A stretch of DNA of 26,687 bases from an uncultured Collinsella sp. (GTDB lineage Bacteria; Actinomycetota; Coriobacteriia; Coriobacteriales; Coriobacteriaceae): the NCBI GenBank assembly GCA_900551185.1, contig URVF01000002.1:1-26687 (forward strand). The letters run 5' to 3'. The position numbers and the translations under genes are program-made. Shown here in pieces: positions 22,976-26,687 of the stretch. Below the pieces are notes generated by a model, which did not search any database, was not told the origin of the DNA, and saw only the letters and a program-made list of their open reading frames with translations. Position 1 is the stretch's first letter, and the number at the start of each line of letters is the position of its first letter.

Positions 22976-24415
22976 ATGTCCGTTAACCCCGCTAGCGTCA
23001 CCAACCCGCCTGCGCAGTTTCCCGAGGGCTTTGTCTTTGGCGGCGCCACCGCTGCCTACCAGGTAGAGGGCGAGACCCGCACTCACGGTAAGGGCAAGGT
23101 TGCCTGGGACGACTTCCTGGAGGCCCAGGGCCGTTTCTCCCCCGATCCCGCTTCGGACTTCTACAACCAGTACCCCGTCGATTTGGAGCTGTGCGAGGAG
23201 TTTGGCATCAACGGCATTCGCCTCTCCATCGCCTGGAGCCGCATCTTCCCCAACGGTACCGGCGAAATCAACCCCGAGGGTGTCCAGTTCTATCACGATC
23301 TCTTCGCCGAGTGCCATAAGCACCACGTTGAGCCGTTTGTCACGCTGCATCACTTTGACACGCCGCTGCCCCTCTTTGAGAAGGGTGACTTTCTCAACCG
23401 CGAGACCATCGACGCCTTTGTGAACTTTGCCACCTTCTGCTTTAAGGAGTACGCCGACCAGGTGACCTACTGGTTCACCTTTAACGAGATCTGGGCCGAC
23501 GCCTCCAACACCTACATCGAGGGCACCTTCCCCGGTGGCGTCAAGGCGCATCTGGCCGAGGCCTTCCAGTGCGAGCACAACATGATGCTCGCCCACGCCA
23601 AGGCCGTGCTGGCCTTCCACAACGGCGGCTTTAAGGGCAAAATCGGCGTCATCCAGTCGCTGGAGTTTAAGTACCCGCTCAACGAGAACGACCCCGCCGA
23701 CATCAAAGCCGCCAACAACGAGCACGTGCTGCAAAACCAGTTTTTGCTCGACGCGACGTTCCGCGGCGAGTATGCCCCCGACACCCTCGAGTGCGCCAAC
23801 CGCCTGGCTGCCGTCTCGGGCGGCACCATCGAGATCTTGGACGAGGACCTCGAGATTATGCGCGAGGCAGCGCTCTACAACGACTACCTGGGCGTTAACA
23901 ACTATCAGTGCCGTTTTTTGAAGGCTTACGATGGCGAGAACGACCTGCACCACAACGGTACGGGCGAGAAGGGCACTGGCCGCTGGCGCGTTAAGGGTAT
24001 TGGCGAGCATGTGAACAAGCCCGGCATCCCCACCACCGACTGGGACTGGATCATCTATCCCGAGGGTCTGTTCGATCTGCTCGTCTACATTAAGCAGCGC
24101 TACCCCAACTACAAGCAGATCTTCATCACCGAAAACGGTATGGGTTACAAGGACCCCTACAAGGACGGCTTTGTAGACGACCAGCCGCGCATCGACTACA
24201 TCGAGCAGCACCTGCGCTGGTTGCTCAAGGCCATGGAGGTGGGCGTCAACGTGGGCGGCTACTTCCTGTGGAGCCTGCAGGATCAGTTCTCCTGGACCAA
24301 TGGCTACAACAAGCGTTACGGCTTCTTCTACGTTGACTTTGAAACCCAGAAGCGCACGCCCAAGGCAAGCGCATACTGGTATAAGCACGTGGCGCAGACC
24401 CGTCGTCTGGACTAG
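22976..24415 (+). CDS. lacG: 6-phospho-beta-galactosidase (GH1)
   Basis: The 479-residue enzyme hydrolyses lactose-6-phosphate to glucose and galactose-6-phosphate. It closely follows LacG: FIFGGATAAYQ-like start, DPASDFYNQYPVDLEL, NGIRLSIAWSRIFP, FAECHKHHVEPFVTLHHFDTP. The acid/base Glu is 171 (TFNE) and the nucleophile is Glu386 (ITENG). The block TDWDWIIYPEGL and the C-terminal NGYNKRYGFFYVDFETQKR also match. The ATG at 22976 has a weak ribosome site (TTGGA 5 bases before it), consistent with dependence on lacE translation. A strong terminator follows. 6-Phospho-beta-glucosidase activity is possible but less likely. Confidence 0.95.
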   Translation: MSVNPASVTNPPAQFPEGFVFGGATAAYQVEGETRTHGKGKVAWDDFLEAQGRFSPDPASDFYNQYPVDLELCEEFGINGIRLSIAWSRIFPNGTGEINPEGVQFYHDLFAECHKHHVEPFVTLHHFDTPLPLFEKGDFLNRETIDAFVNFATFCFKEYADQVTYWFTFNEIWADASNTYIEGTFPGGVKAHLAEAFQCEHNMMLAHAKAVLAFHNGGFKGKIGVIQSLEFKYPLNENDPADIKAANNEHVLQNQFLLDATFRGEYAPDTLECANRLAAVSGGTIEILDEDLEIMREAALYNDYLGVNNYQCRFLKAYDGENDLHHNGTGEKGTGRWRVKGIGEHVNKPGIPTTDWDWIIYPEGLFDLLVYIKQRYPNYKQIFITENGMGYKDPYKDGFVDDQPRIDYIEQHLRWLLKAMEVGVNVGGYFLWSLQDQFSWTNGYNKRYGFFYVDFETQKRTPKASAYWYKHVAQTRRLD

Positions 24416-24461
24416 TGGCTGGCGGGGTTGCCCGCTCACACAACCTGTCCCCATTTCTCAG

Positions 24462-24510
24462 CCGGGGGCGGCACGTCACACGGCGCGCCGCCCCCGGTCT
24501 TTTTGTTTTT
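24462..24510 (+). terminator. Terminator of the lacEG operon
   Basis: The stem CCGGGGGCGGC / GCCGCCCCCGG (24462-24472, 24487-24497) is followed by TCTTTTTGTTTTT, a strong intrinsic terminator 46 bases after the lacG stop. Confidence 0.95.
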
Positions 24511-24524
24511 GGGCTGGTCGGGAG

Positions 24525-24674
24525 CCGTTTGTCTCGATCTGTAACATCTAGCCGAGTTTTTTGGTCCTAGCTGTTACAGATTGAGACGAACAGGATTGCT
24601 CTTTCCGAAGAATCTAAATCTGTAACACGTAGCCCGCTTTTGACCGTCTACCTGTTACAAATCGAGACAAACGG
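24525..24674. repeat. 150-bp element of four alternating repeats
   Basis: A unit resembling GTCTCGATCTGTAACA-CTAG occurs four times in alternating orientation, at about 24531, 24567, 24617 and 24648. The first two form one hairpin, with arms 24531-24551 and 24567-24587 and 2 mismatches in 21. The last two form a second hairpin. The outermost arms (24525-24545 and 24654-24674) also pair at 20 of 21 positions. It lies between the convergent lacG and third LacI gene, and fills most of 24416-24682 together with the terminator. Confidence 0.85.
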
Positions 24675-24682
24675 AGTAGGAC

Positions 24683-25711
24683 CTAACCCCGTATGTCCCT
24701 AACAGTCGAGCGTTCGACCAGCGTACTCGGCACATGAATCGCCTCGATAGACGAACTCTCTCCAATCGCCGCCTCAAACGCAAGCTTACCGACACCGCGC
24801 AAATCAAATCGCAGCGTCGTCAGCCGATTGTGAGGAACAAGTCCATCGAGTGCGTCGTCGATACCAACCACGCTCACGTCGTCGGGCACGGACAGGCCCG
24901 CGTTCTCGAGCGCGGCGATAACGCCCAGCGCCATCTGGTCATTTGCCGCAAGCACGGCAGTCGGCGCCTGCGACCCGCCGGCAAGCACCTCGGCCGCAAT
25001 CCGCTCGCCCATGGCGTACCCACTGTCCGCACTCCAATCGCCACGCAGCATCGGAGCGGCATCGACATGAGCACGACCCAGCGTATCGCGCCAACCGGCC
25101 TCACGAAAACGCGAGGAAATCGAGTTTTCCGGACCCGCCACAAACCGCATATTCGAGTGACCATGTTCCAGCAGATAATTGGTCAACAGCTCGCACGAAC
25201 CATACTGGTCGGAGTCGATCGTCGTGCAGCGCGGATGCGCATACATGGACAGGATGACCGTTCGCACTCCCGGCTGGGGAACAAACTCCTCAAAATCGGG
25301 AGCCATGCGGTTCATGTTGAGAATCATGCCGTCGACGGGTCGCTCGACCATGCGGCGCGAGGCATCGGCAAGTGTATAGGGCTTGTCGCCGCCCATCTCG
25401 ATCATAGTGACGGCAAAATCGTGCTCGCGCGCCGCTTGCATGATACCCTCGAGCGTCGCCAGGTTACCGACACGTGTGATGTTGTACATGCACAGGCCAA
25501 TAGAACGATACGACCCGCCGCGCAACGCCGCTCCAGCAAAATTGGGACGAAAGCCCAGCTCTTCCATGGCGGCCAGCACACGCTTGCGCGTCTTTTCCGT
25601 CACGTTGGGCATACCGTTGACCACGCGAGACACAGTCTGGCGGCTCACGCCAGCGAGCGCCGCAACCTCTGCCGCGCTCGCCGAATGACCATTCCTTGTC
25701 TGCTGAGCCAT
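24683..25711 (-). CDS. LacI-family regulator of the second GH1 gene
   Basis: The 342-residue protein is the third LacI paralogue. The helix-turn-helix covers about 13-32 (LAGVSRQTVSRVVNG; Arg24-Gln25 at the specificity positions), then the hinge (NFAGAALRGGS) and a sugar-binding core with NDQMALGVIAALENAG and DVSVVGIDDALDG. It faces a phospho-glycosidase gene across 350 bases carrying three operator-like sites. The start is uncertain. ATG at 25711 gives the usual N-terminus but GGAAGG is only 1 base away; an in-frame GTG at 25720 has AGCAGG 5 bases upstream; 25768 is also open. The inducer is unknown. Confidence 0.9.
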   Translation of the reverse strand: MAQQTRNGHSASAAEVAALAGVSRQTVSRVVNGMPNVTEKTRKRVLAAMEELGFRPNFAGAALRGGSYRSIGLCMYNITRVGNLATLEGIMQAAREHDFAVTMIEMGGDKPYTLADASRRMVERPVDGMILNMNRMAPDFEEFVPQPGVRTVILSMYAHPRCTTIDSDQYGSCELLTNYLLEHGHSNMRFVAGPENSISSRFREAGWRDTLGRAHVDAAPMLRGDWSADSGYAMGERIAAEVLAGGSQAPTAVLAANDQMALGVIAALENAGLSVPDDVSVVGIDDALDGLVPHNRLTTLRFDLRGVGKLAFEAAIGESSSIEAIHVPSTLVERSTVRDIRG

Positions 25712-25772
25712 GCCTTCCACGCTAACCTGCTTCCCAACTATTCCCCGCGCCCATGGCGCATCGTACATACAT

Positions 25773-25786
25773 CGATAACGTGCTCA
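25773..25786. promoter_or_regulatory. Third-regulator operator site 1
   Basis: CGATAACGTGCTCA shares ten bases, TAACGTGCTCA minus one edge mismatch, with the two sites at 25905 and 25927. It is closest to the regulator gene and may serve autorepression. Confidence 0.5.
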
Positions 25787-25842
25787 TGATACCCGAGCCA
25801 TATACCACAACATGAAAACTTCTGTCAATCAAAACCGCTTAC

Positions 25843-25862
25843 CGAACAAATACAACCGTTCG
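25843..25862. promoter_or_regulatory. CGAAC-N10-GTTCG palindrome
   Basis: This is an inverted repeat of the GAAC word found upstream of lacA and lacF, here in the control region of the third cluster. Further single copies are at 25991 and 26034. It would fit a common DeoR-type input, but the words are short and chance matches are possible. Confidence 0.35.
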
Positions 25863-25904
25863 CGGCTGTTTGAAGTTGTTTTGTTTCTATACATCCCAGC
25901 CGGA

Positions 25905-25918
25905 TGTTAACGTGCTCA
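25905..25918. promoter_or_regulatory. Third-regulator operator site 2
   Basis: TGTTAACGTGCTCA has the 14-bp LacI form with a central CG. It is followed by another copy exactly 22 bases downstream. The 350-base region 25712-26061 contains these control sites and no gene. Confidence 0.7.
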
Positions 25919-25926
25919 TTGTCAAA

Positions 25927-25940
25927 TGTTCACGTGCTCA
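25927..25940. promoter_or_regulatory. Third-regulator operator site 3
   Basis: TGTTCACGTGCTCA differs from site 2 at one position and lies 22 bases (two helical turns) downstream, so two dimers could bind on the same DNA face upstream of the GH1 gene. Confidence 0.7.
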
Positions 25941-26061
25941 TTTTGGTTCTAATCATTTTAAGATAGTGTTTATCGGGCTTTTTCACCGCTGAACGCTAAC
26001 CAGGGAGCCTCCTGAGCGCAAACGCACAATATCGAACAGCGAGACGAGAGGGTGTATGCAT

Positions 26062-26641
26062 ATGTCTTTGCTAAACCGCGTACAGCAGCTGCCGAAGGGC
26101 TTTGTTTGGGGCGCCGCAACCGCCGCGTACCAAACGGAAGGTTCCACGAAGGTGGCAGGCAAGGGTAAGACCATGTGGGACGATTACCTTGTCGCCCAGG
26201 GTCGCTTTTTGCCCGACCCGGCCAGTGATTTCTACAACCGCTACGAGGAGGATATCCGCCTTTCTGCCGAGCATGGACTCAACGCCATCCGTGTGTCCAT
26301 CGCCTGGACCCGCATCTTCCCCAACGGCGACGATGCCGAGCCCCTCGCCGAGGGCGTTAAGCACTACCACGAGCTGTTCGCCTGCTGCAAAAAGTATGGC
26401 GTCGAGCCCTATGTGTCCCTGCATCACTTTGACTCCCCCGCCGCCCTGTTCAACCAGGGCGACTGGCTCAACCGCAAGACCGTCGACGCCTATGTGCGCT
26501 ATGCCGAGTTCTGCTTCCGCGAGTTCCGCGAGGTCAAGAATTGGTTCACCATCAACGAGCTCATCAGCCTCTCGCACTCCCAATACATCCAAGGCAACTT
26601 CCCGCCCAACCATCACTTTGATGTGACGAGCGGCATCCAGA
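26062..26641 (+). CDS. GH1 6-phospho-beta-glycosidase, N-terminal part
   Basis: The 193 codons present encode the first half of a family 1 enzyme, cut by the contig end. It has FVWGAATAAYQTEG, DPASDFYNRY, NAIRVSIAWTRIFPNG, GVEPYVSLHHFD and the acid/base Glu at 166 (FTINE); the nucleophile region is missing. It is a paralogue of the LacG at 22976, similar along the whole segment but clearly distinct. The substrate could be another phospho-beta-galactoside or -glucoside. Two in-frame ATGs occur, at 26056 and 26062; GAGAGGG better fits the second. Its own divergent LacI regulator and operators suggest induction by a different sugar. The frame runs open into the adapter. Confidence 0.9.
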
Positions 26642-26687
26642 CTGTCTCTTATACACATCTCCGAGCCCACGAGACTAGGCATGATCT
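26642..26687 (-). other. Illumina Nextera i7 adapter (not genomic)
   Basis: The mosaic end in reverse (26642-26660), the read-2 linker (26661-26675), the index TAGGCATG (26676-26683) and the first bases of P7 (ATCT). A leftward ORF starting here with SLVGSEMCIRDS is adapter-coded and should be ignored at its N-terminus. Confidence 0.98.

Noticed and set aside
22958..24454. 498-codon ORF antisense to lacG, and similar long antisense ORFs over lacE, galK, galT and the aldolase
   Set aside because: GC-rich coding sequence leaves antisense frames open. These give low-complexity Val/Gly/Leu-rich products, whereas the sense frames carry complete family motifs.
26071..26682. Leftward 203-codon ORF at the right end
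   Set aside because: It starts inside the adapter (SLVGSEMCIRDS) and is antisense to the conserved GH1 frame.
1..26687. CRISPR array, tRNA, rRNA, prophage or insertion sequence with transposase
   Set aside because: No regularly spaced direct repeats, cloverleaf-like segments, ribosomal RNA sequence, phage genes or transposase/integrase frames were seen on either strand.

Overview
The window is a 26.7-kb contig from a GC-rich bacterium. Its gene content, codon use and intergenic repeats fit an intestinal Coriobacteriia member, most likely Collinsella. That assignment is an inference from familiarity; no marker was compared by search. Both ends are technical: bases 1-49 and 26642-26687 are Illumina Nextera adapters with index sequences, so genomic DNA runs only from about 50 to 26641.

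Layout. 50-2077: the 3' end of an M20-type peptidase, release factor 1 (prfA), then a gene-free stretch with three inverted-repeat elements. 2078-5090: a leftward BceAB-type ABC transporter operon. 5239-6228: an unusual protein joining a MutT-like NUDIX domain to a Vsr-type mismatch endonuclease domain. 6229-6938: one doubtful small ORF and a 153-bp nested palindrome. 6939-8934: a leftward class II ketose-bisphosphate aldolase and a divergent DeoR-family repressor. 9009-10169: a flavodiiron protein. 10298-14492: a LacI-family regulator divergent from galK-galT. 14601-17610: leftward lacA-lacB-lacX-lacC. 17920-18933: an unrecognised membrane protein. 19219-19557: PTS lactose IIA (lacF). 19772-20776: a second LacI regulator, divergent from lacE (IICB) and lacG at 21134-24415. 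24683-25711: a third LacI regulator, divergent from a second family 1 phospho-glycosidase cut off by the contig end.

How the genes work together. Most of the window is a galactoside-use island. LacF and LacE import and phosphorylate lactose or a related sugar, LacG hydrolyses the 6-phosphate, LacAB isomerise galactose-6-phosphate to tagatose-6-phosphate, and LacC phosphorylates it to tagatose-1,6-bisphosphate. No class I LacD is present. The class II aldolase, which resembles GatY/KbaY, is the obvious candidate for the last step. GalK and GalT supply the Leloir route in parallel; galE is not in the window.

Regulation can be read in the intergenic DNA. Each LacI gene is next to 14-bp sites of the form TG-N4-CG-N4-CA. 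Most carry a TGTTAACG-like half-site; the other half differs from regulator to regulator. A separate set of GAACA repeats, about one or two helical turns apart, lies upstream of lacA and lacF and may be the target of the DeoR-type repressor.

The most notable observations are the NUDIX-Vsr fusion, the three-way divergence of LacI paralogues and their operators, and the family of long intergenic palindromes.
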